A DNA stretch of 64,000 nt from Stieleria magnilauensis (GCA_007753675.1 CP036432.1:4314394-4378393), one strand, 5' to 3'. Numbered from the stretch's first letter, positions 17,162 through 27,369 are shown. Program-made: numbers and translations. The notes: generated by a model not told the origin, from the letters alone.

Positions 17162-19192
17162 ATGAAGCCACCCGAATACCTCGGCCCCTACCGGATCGGA
17201 GAGACCCTCGGCACGGGCGGAATGGGATCGGTGTTCAAAGCCAAACACGCCAAATCCGGCCAGGACGTTGCGGTCAAATTGATCGCCTCGCAAATGTCCG
17301 ACGAAATGCGTTTTCGGCGTCGATTTGACACCGAAGTCAAAACGCTCAAGCTGCTCAGCCACCCGAACATCGTCAAACTGATCGGATTCGGCGAAGAGCA
17401 CGGCATGCTGTTCTATTCGATGGAGTACGTCGAAGGCGAAACGCTTCAGGAGTTGATCCGTCAACAGAAAAAGCTGCCTTGGATGACGGCCCTGGATATC
17501 TCGATTCAGGTCTGCGCCGCGCTCAAACACGCCCACGACTTCGGCGTGACGCACCGGGATCTGAAACCGGCCAACCTGGTGGTGCAGCGTGACGGAACCG
17601 TCAAACTGCTGGACTTCGGGATCAGCAAAATTTTCGGCGAGAATCAGACCGCGGTCGGTTCGATCATGGGCACGGCCGACTACATGGCGCCCGAACAAGC
17701 CGACGGATCCGGAGTCACGTCGCGGACGGACCTGTTCGCACTCGGCTGCGTGATGTACTCGATGTTATGCGGAAAGCCGCCGTTTCGCGGCAAGAACATC
17801 ACCGAAGTCATTTCGGCGTTGCAGCACAAGGATCCGGTGCCGCTGGATATGATCGATCCCGACTTGCCCGACGATGTCGTCCAAATCGTCAGCGAACTGC
17901 TGGAAAAGCAGCCCGAGAAGCGGCCGCCCACCGCCTTGGCAGTGATGAACCGCTTGAAAGCCATGCGCGCCGGCTTGCATCGGATGCAGACCCTGTCCGA
18001 TCGCACGGGCGAAAAGCCGGAAACACCTTCCAGCGCAGAGACCAAGCACCAATCCGCCGACGAGCCAGACCCTGACGAATCCGACTCGGGGCGACCGACG
18101 TCGGATCGCTCGGGACCAGAATTTGACACGACCGGGCCGGAGAAACCTAACGGCGGCAAGAAGACCCGCGTGCAGGCCGGCAAGACGCGGCCAGAAGACA
18201 CCGTGCCGTTTTGGGACATCAGCGACGGCAACCAGACCTCGGTCTCAAGCGTGGACCCCTCGGCGCGCACGGTCCACACCGAAGGACACAGTGGCAAACG
18301 CGGAACCGTGCTCAGTACCGCCGCCACTGCGGCGTCGGACGACCGTCGGTCGCCGGATGATTCGACGGTCGATCCCGATGCCCCCAGCAACCGCGACACG
18401 TCGGTCGGCTTGAGCGGAAAGACTCACTTTCAAACCGTCTCCGATGGCGAGGTCCGCGAAGGGTTCTTCGTGACCCCCAAAACCAAGGCGGAACACCCGG
18501 CACTGCGGATCGTTTCAATCGTCGCGCTCTCGCTGATCCTTCTGGTCGGTTTCGTCTTCCTGGTCGTGTCCACGCGAGGGCCGACGGCGGAAGAATTGCT
18601 CGCCAAAATCGACAGCCCGGACAGCTCCGTTCAATCGTTTCAGATCCAAGACGAGATGGAACGATTCCTCAAGCTGTTCCCCGAGCACCCCAGAGCGGAC
18701 GAGATTCGTCAGCGAGAAAAGATCTATCGCGTGGAAGCGGCCGTGCGACGATTGAAGCTGAAAGCCAAGCTGCGAACCAGCGACGGACCGCTGTACGAAA
18801 AAACGTTTCTCGAAGCGATGGCGCTGCGGCACAGCAATCCGCTTGCGGCGCGTGAAAAACTGCGGCAGTGGATCGCGGTCTTCGGTGATGCCGAAGACGA
18901 TGACGGCGAGCCCGCGCGGTTGGCCCAACTCGCCGAATTCGAAATCGCCCGACTCTCCGATGCACAGTCGGAAATGCAAGCAGCCCCGGGAGACCCGAAG
19001 TTGGCGGAGCTGATGCGGCGGATCGACCGCGCCGAACAGTTGCCGTCCGAACAACGCAAGACGCTCCTGGAGGGCATCGTGACGCTTTATGAAGGTCAAC
19101 CCTGGGCGAGCGAGGCACGCCAGCGAGCGATGTCGTTGTTACACGAACCCGCGCCGGACGACGCGTCGCAGCCGGACGACGCGTCGCAGTGA
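17162..19192 (+). CDS. Transmembrane Ser/Thr protein kinase (PknB type)
   Basis: 676 residues. The cytoplasmic kinase domain covers about residues 10-275, with glycine loop LGTGGMGSVFKAKH, Lys39 in VAVKL, catalytic HRDLKPANLV (Asp133), DFG at 151-153 and MAPEQADG. A long polar Asp/Ser/Thr/Pro-rich linker follows, then one membrane helix (about 447-472) and a ~200-residue outer domain rich in helices that may be TPR-like. The last 12 residues are a perfect 18-bp duplication (DDASQP) at 19154-19189. The ATG at 17162 puts the kinase domain at the very N-terminus. Targets are unknown. Confidence 0.92.
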   Translation: MKPPEYLGPYRIGETLGTGGMGSVFKAKHAKSGQDVAVKLIASQMSDEMRFRRRFDTEVKTLKLLSHPNIVKLIGFGEEHGMLFYSMEYVEGETLQELIRQQKKLPWMTALDISIQVCAALKHAHDFGVTHRDLKPANLVVQRDGTVKLLDFGISKIFGENQTAVGSIMGTADYMAPEQADGSGVTSRTDLFALGCVMYSMLCGKPPFRGKNITEVISALQHKDPVPLDMIDPDLPDDVVQIVSELLEKQPEKRPPTALAVMNRLKAMRAGLHRMQTLSDRTGEKPETPSSAETKHQSADEPDPDESDSGRPTSDRSGPEFDTTGPEKPNGGKKTRVQAGKTRPEDTVPFWDISDGNQTSVSSVDPSARTVHTEGHSGKRGTVLSTAATAASDDRRSPDDSTVDPDAPSNRDTSVGLSGKTHFQTVSDGEVREGFFVTPKTKAEHPALRIVSIVALSLILLVGFVFLVVSTRGPTAEELLAKIDSPDSSVQSFQIQDEMERFLKLFPEHPRADEIRQREKIYRVEAAVRRLKLKAKLRTSDGPLYEKTFLEAMALRHSNPLAAREKLRQWIAVFGDAEDDDGEPARLAQLAEFEIARLSDAQSEMQAAPGDPKLAELMRRIDRAEQLPSEQRKTLLEGIVTLYEGQPWASEARQRAMSLLHEPAPDDASQPDDASQ

Positions 19193-19453
19193 GCGTGGGT
19201 TGCATGCGCCTCGTGGTTTGCAATCAAGAACCCCAGCGGGAAGCGTCAGCGAGCGGCGTGCTCAAAACGCCCCGTCGCGGCGCCGCTCGCTGACCGGCTT
19301 GTTGATTGAATCCGATCGCACGTGGGATCAGCCGCGAGCGCGCGAGCGTACGGGAATGCATCATGTCGATGACTCACCGGCGCCCGTAGGCTCGCGCCAA
19401 ACGGCTGATCAAATCAACAAGCCGTGACGCGGCCCGCTGAGATCAACCCGCCT
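19193..19453. repeat. Convergent spacer with nested inverted repeats
   Basis: No gene is seen. A perfect 14-bp inverted repeat (GTCAGCGAGCGGCG at 19245-19258 with its complement at 19281-19294) lies between the convergent kinase and hydrolase genes. A second 12-bp pair, GGCTTGTTGATT (19296-19307) and AATCAACAAGCC (19412-19423), frames a family C motif at 19382-19410 (CCCGTAGGCTCGCGCCAAAC). The first could serve as a bidirectional terminator, though without T-runs. Confidence 0.75.
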
Positions 19454-20962
19454 TTACTCCCCCTCGACGTGACGCTCGTCCGACGACGGCTTCCCCGCGC
19501 GGCCGGCGGCCCAGTTTCGTAACCCTTCCAAACGCTGCTTGCCACGGGCGAAATAAGTTTCGTCGAGCGATGCGAGATGTTGCGTCGCACGCTCGCGGTA
19601 AGACTCCTCGGCGGAGGCGGTCGCCGGGATCTGAAACCATTCCATCACCGCATCGGAGACGGCCAACGCGATCTCTTGATGCCCGGCGATCGTCGGATGA
19701 ACGTGGTCGACGAACCGCTGCGGGTCTTCGATCCCATCAGGAATCGGCCTCCACTGAGAATCCGTTCGATCGAACAATTGATCACATCGAATCACACGCA
19801 GCCGATGACGCTGGGCCAACTGCACGATCGTTTGCAAAATCGGTGTCGTCGCCCGCAGCGGACAGACATCATGATCGCGCACGGCATAAAGATGATCCTT
19901 GGCTTGTCGGGCGCGACCCTGCTTCCAATGCAGCATGCCGGCCAAGAAATGGATTCCGGCATGTTCGGGATCGATTTCCAAGCACGCCTTGCAGGCCGCG
20001 AGGCGCGGTTCCACCGCCAGCCGGCTGTCCTCCGCGATCGCCTGGTGCCGGAGAAAGTCATCCAGTGCCGCTTGATCCAGATCCGCCATTTGGACCTTCA
20101 GCGGCGGCGTGTTGACAACGTCACTGGTCGGCACACAAACCAACAACGGGACTTCGGCGGCAGCGCACATGCCGATCATGCGTTCCAGCGTGACGCGAAA
20201 ATGGTTCACGACGCCACGTCGCCATTGTTCATCGCGGACGTAGCGAGCCATTCCATCGACGAAGTCCAAGCGTGTTTTCAATTCCGCCGGCAAGTCCTGG
20301 CCATGGCCCGCTGGGGGACGCAAGTGCCGACGGATCGATCGGACCAGGTAGGATCCTTGGGCCAGGCGTTGCAGCGGGTTGCTTTCCCACTCGATCGTGC
20401 TGTAGCTGCGTTCTTCCAGATACTCGTTGTGCCCGGTGTACAGCACGATCGCGTCGGGCTGATAGCGGAGGACTTCGTCCAACACGATCGCGATCCGATA
20501 GCTGGCGTAGGAGACGCCGCCGCAGTTGACGACTTCGTAGGCATGCGACGGATCTTGGGCTTCCAGCCGCAACTGCATCCATTTTGCGAATGCGGTTTCG
20601 GTTTCGTAGGGACGGCCCTGGACGGTGGACCCGCCGAGCACGAAGATGCGTCGCGTGTTCTCCGGTTTGTCGGCGGCAAACGAGGCCGGCCGAAAGAAGT
20701 TCAGCCTCGATGGCGGGATCTCCAGACGTGTGGAATCCGACGACAGGACAAACAGCGGCGACTGGCCGGCAGAATCAAACACCGGATCGCTCGCCAGGTC
20801 CCTTGGATCGACGCGGTGCGTCACCCGCAGGGCCAGTTCCGCGGCGAGGAAGGGCAACAGGGCGATCGCCAGACAGACCGATCGAAACAGCCACACGCGT
20901 CGCGTCGGCAACTGCGGCGACGGCGAGTCGGGGGAGCGGCGAGACACTGAAAGACCAAACAA
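19454..20962 (-). CDS. Membrane-anchored SGNH/GDSL-type hydrolase
   Basis: 502 residues. One N-terminal membrane segment (about residues 27-44) anchors a periplasmic domain. The SGNH nucleophile block reads IFVLGGSTVQG with Ser112, followed by VVNCGGVSYASYR, the YTGHNEYLEE block and a C-terminal DHVHPT with the catalytic Asp/His. These features match esterase/acyltransferase SGNH proteins, but the substrate is unknown. A region around residues 300-350 (HFLAGMLHWKQGRARQAKDH) looks like a TPR-type helix pair. Divergent from aroK with only 25 bp between start codons. Confidence 0.8.
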   Translation of the reverse strand: MFGLSVSRRSPDSPSPQLPTRRVWLFRSVCLAIALLPFLAAELALRVTHRVDPRDLASDPVFDSAGQSPLFVLSSDSTRLEIPPSRLNFFRPASFAADKPENTRRIFVLGGSTVQGRPYETETAFAKWMQLRLEAQDPSHAYEVVNCGGVSYASYRIAIVLDEVLRYQPDAIVLYTGHNEYLEERSYSTIEWESNPLQRLAQGSYLVRSIRRHLRPPAGHGQDLPAELKTRLDFVDGMARYVRDEQWRRGVVNHFRVTLERMIGMCAAAEVPLLVCVPTSDVVNTPPLKVQMADLDQAALDDFLRHQAIAEDSRLAVEPRLAACKACLEIDPEHAGIHFLAGMLHWKQGRARQAKDHLYAVRDHDVCPLRATTPILQTIVQLAQRHRLRVIRCDQLFDRTDSQWRPIPDGIEDPQRFVDHVHPTIAGHQEIALAVSDAVMEWFQIPATASAEESYRERATQHLASLDETYFARGKQRLEGLRNWAAGRAGKPSSDERHVEGE

Positions 20963-20987
20963 ACGAAGTCCGGCGGGGTAAACGGAG

Positions 20988-21560
20988 GTGAGGGTGACTA
21001 CGGATCGAATTTACTTGACCGGCTACCGCGGCACCGGAAAAACGACGGTGGGACGATTGATTTCTGCCGAACTGGCGACCGAGTGTATTGATTTGGATCA
21101 CGTCATCGAGCAGGCGGCCGGTAAAACGATTCGCGAGATCTTTGCCGAAGGAGGCGAAGACCTGTTCCGCGATTGGGAATCACGGTGCCTTCGTCAGGTG
21201 GCCGCCGATCGATCACAGGGACGCGTCATTTCGCTCGGCGGGGGAGCGATCCTCCGTGAACAGAATCGTGACGTGATCCGGCAAACCGGAGTCTGCATTT
21301 GGTTGACCGCCAGTCCCGAGGTGATCGCCGGGCGTCTTGCGGCCGACCAGACGACCGGGCAACGGCGGCCGGCGCTGACGGAACTATCGCCGGTGGATGA
21401 GATTCGTGAATTGCTTGCACGCCGCGAACCGCTGTATCGCCAGGTGGCCGATTTGACACTTGTCGGCGACGCCAAGTCCCCCGAGCAATTGGCCCGCGAC
21501 GCGGTCCAGTGGCTGGGCCAACATGGGGGTCAGGGCGTGACACCGCAACGAAATGATTGA
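20988..21560 (+). CDS. aroK: Shikimate kinase
   Basis: Phosphorylates shikimate to shikimate 3-phosphate. 190 residues, close to the norm: P-loop LTGYRGTGKTTVGR, the shikimate-binding CIDLDHVIE, the FRDWESRCL segment, SLGGGAILRE, and a lid with QRRPALTE. The GTG at 20988 is used; a second GTG at 20994 is possible. Another shikimate enzyme, DAHP synthase, is in the window but 16 kb away, so the pathway is scattered. Confidence 0.93.
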   Translation: MRVTTDRIYLTGYRGTGKTTVGRLISAELATECIDLDHVIEQAAGKTIREIFAEGGEDLFRDWESRCLRQVAADRSQGRVISLGGGAILREQNRDVIRQTGVCIWLTASPEVIAGRLAADQTTGQRRPALTELSPVDEIRELLARREPLYRQVADLTLVGDAKSPEQLARDAVQWLGQHGGQGVTPQRND

Positions 21561-21740
21561 GGAATTAATGGTGGCGAACGCTCCCTCGCTCGTTTCGTCG
21601 CATTAGCCGGTAAACCGGTCTTTTGCCCAGATCGCCAAAATCGGTACGCTTACCTAAAACCATTCGTGGCGGCGGCTTGCACTCGATCGCCCGCCGTCAT
21701 GCGACCAGAATTCTAGACGTTGAATTGAAAGGATACTCCC

Positions 21741-22487
21741 GTGTTGATCGCCGCTTCTACTGAATGCTTTCCCGGTCTCGAATTGCTCGCCGCGATCGAA
21801 CTTGCTTCCGACTTGGATTTCACCGCCATCGAAATTGCGTTGCACGAATCGGGGAACGTCAAACCGAGTGAATTGCTGGAGGACATGGATCGCTCCATCC
21901 AACTGCTCCGCCACACCCACCGACTCGACATTTCAGGCTACAGCGTGCAACTGGCGTCCACCGGCGCGGATCACTACCAGCAATTCGCCAAGTTGTGTTG
22001 GTTGGCCAAGACGACCAAGGTGGTCACGATCACCATTCCGTCGGCCGAACAGGGCACCCCCTTCAACGAGGAGGTCGAACACCTGCAGAAACTAGTCGAG
22101 ATCGGTGAGGCCGAAGGGGTTCGCGTCAGTGTGAAAAGCCAACTCGGTTGCTTGAGCGAGGATCCCGACACGTTGATGGTGCTGTGCAACAACGTCGACG
22201 GATTGGGAATCACCTTGGACCCGAGCGTTTACATCACCGGTTCGGCCAAAGGCAAAAGCTTGGACCACATTTTGAAATTTGTTTGCAACGTGCACCTTCG
22301 CGACACGCGTCCCGATGCGTTTCAGGTCAGCGTCGGCCAGGGGGAAGTCGACTACGGAAAACTGATCACCCAGCTTGAACGCGAGAAATACGATCGCGCG
22401 TTGACGGTCAACATGACGCCGATGGAAGGCTTGGATCATCGGGTCGAATTGCGAAAGCTGCGTCGACTGCTCGAGACCCTCGTCTAG
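21741..22487 (+). CDS. TIM-barrel sugar phosphate isomerase/epimerase-like protein
   Basis: 248 residues that resemble the xylose-isomerase-like TIM-barrel superfamily: FTAIEIALHESGNV near the N-terminus, then GLGITLDPSVYITG and VCNVHLRDTRPDAFQVSVGQGEVDY, the last typical of the metal-binding C-terminal strands. The start is GTG with AAAGGA upstream. It abuts the Nudix gene with no gap, suggesting co-translation. Substrate unknown. Confidence 0.75.
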   Translation: MLIAASTECFPGLELLAAIELASDLDFTAIEIALHESGNVKPSELLEDMDRSIQLLRHTHRLDISGYSVQLASTGADHYQQFAKLCWLAKTTKVVTITIPSAEQGTPFNEEVEHLQKLVEIGEAEGVRVSVKSQLGCLSEDPDTLMVLCNNVDGLGITLDPSVYITGSAKGKSLDHILKFVCNVHLRDTRPDAFQVSVGQGEVDYGKLITQLEREKYDRALTVNMTPMEGLDHRVELRKLRRLLETLV

Positions 22488-23336
22488 GTGCCCGTTGTGT
22501 CCGCCAGGGATCGTGCCGCCGAGCAGCTGTTTGCCGCGGAATCCATCAAGACGTTTGGCAGCGTGGTCGCTCAAGTGCTCGCCCAGCGCAGCGGCAACCA
22601 GACGGGCAAATTCCCAAGCGGCCGATTCTTGAACCGTTCGACCAGTTCCCCGCGGGCGAGCGGCGGTTCGAAGCTGGCGCCGCGTTTGTCTTACGGTCGC
22701 CACCGTGGCCCCGCCCGATCGGATTCACGCCGGGCGGCCGTTGTAATTGTGGTCTATCCCCATCGGCAAACCGGGCGGTTGTGCCTGACGCTCACCCGCC
22801 GACCCAAGGCGTTGTCGCACCACGGTGGGCAAGTTTGTTTGCCGGGCGGACAAATCGAGTCTGGCGAATCCTCCTTACAGGCGGCGCTGCGGGAATACCA
22901 CGAGGAACTCGGACTGCCGGTGCAGGTGATCGACGTGGTGGGATGTTTGTCGCCGATCTACGTGTTTGCCAGCGACAACCTGGTGGAAACGCAAATCGTC
23001 ACAACAAAGTGCCCCACAACCCAGTGGCGTCCCGACCCGGTCGAGGTGGACGAAGTGATCGAGATGCCTGTGGAATGCCTGCTGCACCTGGGGGAATCCG
23101 ATGCACCCCACTCGCCCCCCCATTGCACGCTCATCGATCAAAAAAAACAGCGGATCGGTAAGAGTCAGGGCAGCGGCGAGGTATTCCAGTACAGATTCGG
23201 ACACCGGGCGATCGAGTTCGATGATTGCCTGGGGCGTCGACAAGACGTCTGGGGCGCGACCGCGATGCTGCTCGGCGAATTTGCCGAAATCGTCTCGCGT
23301 GCCGTCGAGCACTGGATGCGCAGTGACGTTCGGTGA
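22488..23336 (+). CDS. Nudix hydrolase, CoA pyrophosphatase-like
   Basis: 282 residues. The Nudix box is complete and reads GGQIESGESSLQAALREYHE then ELGL, preceded by a RRPKALSHHGGQVCLPGG segment like that of CoA-diphosphatases (LRSHAGQVAFPGG-type). The first ~85 residues are basic and low in similarity to that family. A C-terminal VWGATAMLL matches the common end of NudL-like enzymes. The GTG start immediately follows the TAG of the preceding gene. CoA pyrophosphatase is the most likely activity. Confidence 0.82.
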   Translation: MPVVSARDRAAEQLFAAESIKTFGSVVAQVLAQRSGNQTGKFPSGRFLNRSTSSPRASGGSKLAPRLSYGRHRGPARSDSRRAAVVIVVYPHRQTGRLCLTLTRRPKALSHHGGQVCLPGGQIESGESSLQAALREYHEELGLPVQVIDVVGCLSPIYVFASDNLVETQIVTTKCPTTQWRPDPVEVDEVIEMPVECLLHLGESDAPHSPPHCTLIDQKKQRIGKSQGSGEVFQYRFGHRAIEFDDCLGRRQDVWGATAMLLGEFAEIVSRAVEHWMRSDVR

Positions 23337-23556
23337 CTCGAACTTGGACTCCCCGATCGGGGCAATCCAGCCAGGATGGCCAACGCCAGAATGGAACGCG
23401 ACGGAATCGGCAGCGACCAGATGAGCCCGGCGAGCTGAAATTCTCGCTTTGGCTAACTTGGCCGACCACCCCCAGCTTCCTACAATTCGCACTCGAGTAT
23501 CGGCGGATCACCGTCGGCCTCTCCTTTTCCCTGTTGCTATCCCGAGGACCAAGACC

Positions 23557-23886
23557 ATGGCTTCAGACGCCGTGAAAGAATTTACTGACGACAACTTTGA
23601 TGCCGAAGTCCTTCAAGCCGATGGCGCGGTGCTCGTTGATTTTTGGGCACCCTGGTGCGGCCCCTGCCGTGCAATCGCTCCGATGATCGACCAGCTGGCC
23701 GAGGAGAACAGCAAGGCAAAAATCGGCAAATTGAACATCGATGACGCCCCCGGTGTCGCACAAAAGTTCGGCATCACCGGGATCCCCACGCTGTTGCTGT
23801 TCAAAAACGGCGAAGTCGAGCACAGTTTCCGAGGCGGCAACACGACCAAAGCCGCACTTCAGGAAGCGATCGACGCGTCGGTCTAA
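23557..23886 (+). CDS. trxA: Thioredoxin
   Basis: 109-residue thiol-disulfide oxidoreductase of the cytoplasm. It has the full WAPWCGPCRAIAPMIDQLA active site (Cys34 and Cys37), the cis-proline GIPTLLLFKNGE, and the length of classical thioredoxin. thyA starts 6 bp after its stop, so the two are probably co-transcribed; that fits a supply of reductant near nucleotide metabolism, though this is inference. Confidence 0.95.
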   Translation: MASDAVKEFTDDNFDAEVLQADGAVLVDFWAPWCGPCRAIAPMIDQLAEENSKAKIGKLNIDDAPGVAQKFGITGIPTLLLFKNGEVEHSFRGGNTTKAALQEAIDASV

Positions 23887-23892
23887 GACGAA

Positions 23893-24687
23893 ATGCTCCA
23901 GTACCTCCGCCTTCTCGAAGACATCCTTGAATCCGGCTCTGATCGGGGCGACCGCACCGGCGTCGGCACGCGAAGCCTGTTCGGCCGCCAGTTGCGATTC
24001 GATCTGTCCGACGGATTCCCGTTGTTGACCACCAAGAAACTGCACCTTCGCTCGATCATTTACGAGCTGCTGTGGTTTCTTCGTGGTGACACCAACATCG
24101 CGTGGCTGAACGAGAACGGCGTGAAGATCTGGGACGAGTGGGCCGACGAAAACGGCGACTTGGGGCCGGTCTATGGCCACCAATGGCGGTCCTGGCCGAC
24201 TCCGGACGGGCAGACGATCGACCAGATCGCCTGGGTCGAAAACGAGATCCGCACCAACCCGCTTTCGCGTCGGCTGATCGTCTCGGCCTGGAACGTCAGC
24301 GAGGTCGGCGCGATGGCCTTGCCCCCCTGCCACACGCTGTTTCAGTTCTACGTTTCCGATGGCCGGCTCTCGTGCCAGCTTTATCAACGCAGTGCCGACG
24401 TCTTCCTGGGCGTCCCCTTCAACATTGCCAGCTACGCCTTGCTGACGATGATGATGGCCAGCGTGACCGGATTGAAACCCGGCGCGTTCGTGCACACCTT
24501 CGGCGACGTGCATCTGTACCAGAACCATTTCGAACAAGCCCGGGAACAGCTTTCCAGGGAACCCAAACCGTTACCGGAACTGGTGATCGCTCGCGTGCCG
24601 GAATCGATCGACGGGTTTGTGTACGAAGACTTCGAGATCGTCAATTACGAGCCCCATCCGCACATCAAGGCCCCCGTTGCGGTCTGA
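23893..24687 (+). CDS. thyA: Thymidylate synthase
   Basis: Makes dTMP from dUMP with methylenetetrahydrofolate. 264 residues, the same length as the E. coli enzyme, with [12 protein letters not shown], the Arg/Trp-rich [14 protein letters not shown], the nucleophile in [12 protein letters not shown] (Cys146), [19 protein letters not shown] and DVHLYQNH. It lies between thioredoxin and folA in the same direction; thyA-folA is a classic functional pair because ThyA oxidises the folate that FolA reduces. Confidence 0.97.
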   Translation: MLQYLRLLEDILESGSDRGDRTGVGTRSLFGRQLRFDLSDGFPLLTTKKLHLRSIIYELLWFLRGDTNIAWLNENGVKIWDEWADENGDLGPVYGHQWRSWPTPDGQTIDQIAWVENEIRTNPLSRRLIVSAWNVSEVGAMALPPCHTLFQFYVSDGRLSCQLYQRSADVFLGVPFNIASYALLTMMMASVTGLKPGAFVHTFGDVHLYQNHFEQAREQLSREPKPLPELVIARVPESIDGFVYEDFEIVNYEPHPHIKAPVAV

Positions 24688-24701
24688 AAGCCAATACCGC
24701 C

Positions 24702-25217
24702 ATGCCCGCAACCAGCAACCCTCCCGTCACCGCCGTCGTTGCGATGACCCCCAGCGGCGTGATCGGACTGGAGGGGACGATGCCGTGGCGACTGCGTCAG
24801 GACCTGCAGCGGTTCAAGCGGATGACGATGGGCGGCGTGCTGGTGATGGGCCGCAAGACGTTTGATTCGATCGGGCGGCCGCTGCCTGGCCGGCGGACGA
24901 TCGTGGTGTCCCGCCAAGCGGACCTGACTTACGAGGGTGTTGACGTCGCGTCTTCACCCGACGCGGCCCTGCAGATGGGTGGCCAGGCACCAATTTATGT
25001 GGTCGGTGGGGCAGAAATCTATCGTCAACTGATCGATCGTTGCGACCAGATCTATTTGACACGCGTGCTCTCGGGCGTCGCCGGCGACACCGAACTGGAG
25101 CTGGATCTGTCAGATTTCCGCACGGTGGAGCAATTTCGGGTCCCGGCGGGGCCGGCCGACGCGGTGCCGACGGAGTTTTTTCGGATGGTCCGCAATCGCC
25201 GGAGCGAAAATTCCTGA
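24702..25217 (+). CDS. folA: Dihydrofolate reductase
   Basis: Regenerates tetrahydrofolate with NADPH. 171 residues: VVAMTPSGVIGLEGTMPWRL, the NADPH-binding LVMGRKTFDSIGRPLPGRR and VVSRQ, IYVVGGAEIYRQLI, and a C-terminal strand pair. The ATG at 24702 lies 14 bp after the thyA stop, so it is likely in the same operon. Confidence 0.96.
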   Translation: MPATSNPPVTAVVAMTPSGVIGLEGTMPWRLRQDLQRFKRMTMGGVLVMGRKTFDSIGRPLPGRRTIVVSRQADLTYEGVDVASSPDAALQMGGQAPIYVVGGAEIYRQLIDRCDQIYLTRVLSGVAGDTELELDLSDFRTVEQFRVPAGPADAVPTEFFRMVRNRRSENS

Positions 25218-25236
25218 AAAGGCTCGAAAGTGGCCA

Positions 25237-25266
25237 TTGAGCAAAAAGGGGACCATTCGCTATAGT
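25237..25266 (+). promoter_or_regulatory. Candidate sigma-70-type promoter upstream of rpsM
   Basis: TTGAGC at 25237-25242 and TATAGT at 25261-25266, spaced 18 bp, lie 124 bp before the rpsM start and just after the folA stop. It would give the ribosomal protein genes their own promoter. Confidence 0.45.
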
Positions 25267-25389
25267 CCGGGATTCTTGGCCAGCACTTTTTCTGACTTTC
25301 TGCGGTCGCGTTCCCTCCCGGGGGCGTCTCCAACCGCAAGGTGCTGTGTCTTCATAGTTTTAGCACGATGATTTTGCAGGAGCCTCGCC

Positions 25390-25773
25390 ATGCCCCGTTT
25401 GTTGGGCGTCGACATCCCGAACGACAAACAGATCCAGTATTCGTTGACCTATCTCTACGGCGTCGGCCTTCACACGGCCCGCGAAGCCTGTGAGAAGCTC
25501 GGCGTGGACCCGACGCGCGCCGCAAGCGACCTCGGAGAAGATGAGCTGGGTCAAATCGCAGCATTGCTGGAACGTGAATACACGGTCGAAGGTCCACTGC
25601 GTCGTCAAACGACCCAGAACATCAGCCGGCTGCGTGAGATCAAGTCGTACCGCGGCATGCGGCATCGAATGGGATTGCCGGTTCGCGGACAACGCACCAA
25701 GACCAACTCGCGTACCCGCAAAGGGCCCAAGAAGACGGTCGCCGGAAAGAAAGGCGTCAAGGATCTTCGCTAA
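25390..25773 (+). CDS. rpsM: 30S ribosomal protein S13 (uS13)
   Basis: 127-residue S13 of the 30S head. It shows [22 protein letters not shown], the [10 protein letters not shown] turn, [17 protein letters not shown] and the basic tail ending [10 protein letters not shown]. No rpmJ gene precedes it, unlike in many bacteria. It is followed by 158 bp without a gene before rpsK, wider than usual in the alpha operon. Confidence 0.97.
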   Translation: MPRLLGVDIPNDKQIQYSLTYLYGVGLHTAREACEKLGVDPTRAASDLGEDELGQIAALLEREYTVEGPLRRQTTQNISRLREIKSYRGMRHRMGLPVRGQRTKTNSRTRKGPKKTVAGKKGVKDLR

Positions 25774-25931
25774 CGTCTGGCCGATGCACCCGGCGATTTA
25801 CAAGCCGAGCATCCCCGACGTCCCAAGACATATTTTCGTTTGGTCCGAAGCAGCGACCGCGTCGTCGACGCGTCGCGTTTTGGCCTCCCCTCCAGTTCGA
25901 CATTAACCGTTTGAAGTTTTAGGACTTTGCA

Positions 25932-26315
25932 GTGGCAAAGAGCAACAAAAAGAAACGAGTACGGCGAAACGTGACCAACGGCATCGCCCATGTTCACGCG
26001 ACGTTCAACAACACGACGGTGACCATCACCGACGTCAAAGGCGACACGCTGTGCTGGGCAAGCGCCGGAACCAGCGGTTTCAAAGGCAGCCGAAAGAGCA
26101 CCCCGTTCGCCGGCCAGTGTGCCGCCCAACAAGCCGCCGAAAAGGCGTCGAAGTTCGGCATGCGAGACGTCGAAGTTCGCGTCAAGGGCCCCGGATCGGG
26201 ACGTGAAAGTGCCATCACGGCACTGCAAGCGGCCGGACTGAAGGTCAAATTGATCGAAGACGTCACGCCGATTCCGCACAACGGATGCCGACCGCGGAAA
26301 AAGCGTCGCGTCTAG
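25932..26315 (+). CDS. rpsK: 30S ribosomal protein S11 (uS11)
   Basis: 127 residues with the family signatures [44 protein letters not shown] and the C-terminal [18 protein letters not shown], containing the usual Asn-Gly. The start is GTG (MAKSNKKKR). rpoA follows after 64 bp; the rpsD gene often found between them is absent. Confidence 0.97.
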   Translation: MAKSNKKKRVRRNVTNGIAHVHATFNNTTVTITDVKGDTLCWASAGTSGFKGSRKSTPFAGQCAAQQAAEKASKFGMRDVEVRVKGPGSGRESAITALQAAGLKVKLIEDVTPIPHNGCRPRKKRRV

Positions 26316-26379
26316 TAGATCGGTCTCTCGGCTACTCTTTACCCCCGCATTTGCACTCCCAAGCGACAGGATCACAACC

Positions 26380-27369
26380 ATGCATATCCGTTGGCGTGGA
26401 ATGGAACTTCCCAGCAATCTGGAAGTTGACCGCGATTCCCTTTCCCAAACGTACGGCAAGTTCATCGCCGAACCGTTCGAACGTGGCTTCGGCACCAGTG
26501 TCGGAAACAGCCTCCGACGCGTCCTGCTGAGCAGCCTGATGGGTAGCGCCGTCACGCAGATCAAGATTCGTGGCGCCCAGCATGAGTTCACCAACATCCC
26601 CGGCGTCTTGGAAGACGTGACCGAAATCGTCCTCAACGTCAAAAGCTTGGTGGTCCGCAACCACAGCGAAGCGACGCGGGTGATCACGATCGAAAGCGAC
26701 AAAGCCGGTGAACTGCGTGCCGGTGACATCGAAACCGATTCGGATGTCGAAATCATCAACAAAGACCTCGTGCTGGCGACGCTCACCGAAGACACGCCAT
26801 TCATGATGGAAATGGTCGTCGAAAACGGCCGCGGCTATGTGCCGGCCACCGAACACAGCAGCGCCGATCACGAAATCGGGATCATTCCCGTCGACGCCGT
26901 CTACAGCCCGATCACCCGCGTTCGATACGAAGTCGAAGAAACCCGCGTCGGGCAAAAAACCAACTACGACAAGCTGATCCTGGAAATCTGGACCGACGGG
27001 AGCGTCAACCCCGAACTGGCACTCGTCGAATCGGCAAAGATCCTTCGCAAACACCTCAACCCGTTCGTCCAATATCGCGAACTCGGACCGAGCATCTTCT
27101 CGGCCGCTCGCGGTGGCGCCGGGTCGCCCGAAGCTCAGCTGGAAGCCAAGCTGAACATGACGCTCGCAGACCTGCGATTGTCCGTGCGGGCGAACAACTG
27201 CCTGGAAAGTGAAAACATTCAAACGGTCCGTGATCTCGTTCAACGCAACGAAGACCAACTGTTGGAAGTCCGGAACTTCGGTGACACCACGCTGAACGAA
27301 GTCCGCGAAAAATTAGCCCAGTACGGATTGCACCTCGGCATGCGAGTGCCGGCGCAACCCATGTTCTAG
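26380..27369 (+). CDS. rpoA: DNA-directed RNA polymerase subunit alpha
   Basis: 329 residues: an N-terminal assembly domain ([17 protein letters not shown], the dimer and beta-contact region; GRGYVPA) to about residue 230, then a C-terminal DNA-contact domain with [23 protein letters not shown] and [20 protein letters not shown]. Normal length and full domains. It sits between rpsK and rplQ, the conserved alpha-operon order. Confidence 0.97.
   Translation: MHIRWRGMELPSNLEVDRDSLSQTYGKFIAEPFERGFGTSVGNSLRRVLLSSLMGSAVTQIKIRGAQHEFTNIPGVLEDVTEIVLNVKSLVVRNHSEATRVITIESDKAGELRAGDIETDSDVEIINKDLVLATLTEDTPFMMEMVVENGRGYVPATEHSSADHEIGIIPVDAVYSPITRVRYEVEETRVGQKTNYDKLILEIWTDGSVNPELALVESAKILRKHLNPFVQYRELGPSIFSAARGGAGSPEAQLEAKLNMTLADLRLSVRANNCLESENIQTVRDLVQRNEDQLLEVRNFGDTTLNEVREKLAQYGLHLGMRVPAQPMF

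Noticed and set aside
19577..20950. 457-residue plus-strand frame opposite the SGNH hydrolase
   Set aside because: The minus strand shows signal anchor and SGNH motifs; the plus frame has none.
21600..21630. Possible terminator (CCGGTAAACCGG then TCTTTT) after aroK
   Set aside because: Stem of only 4-5 pairs with a tiny loop and broken T-run; too weak to call.
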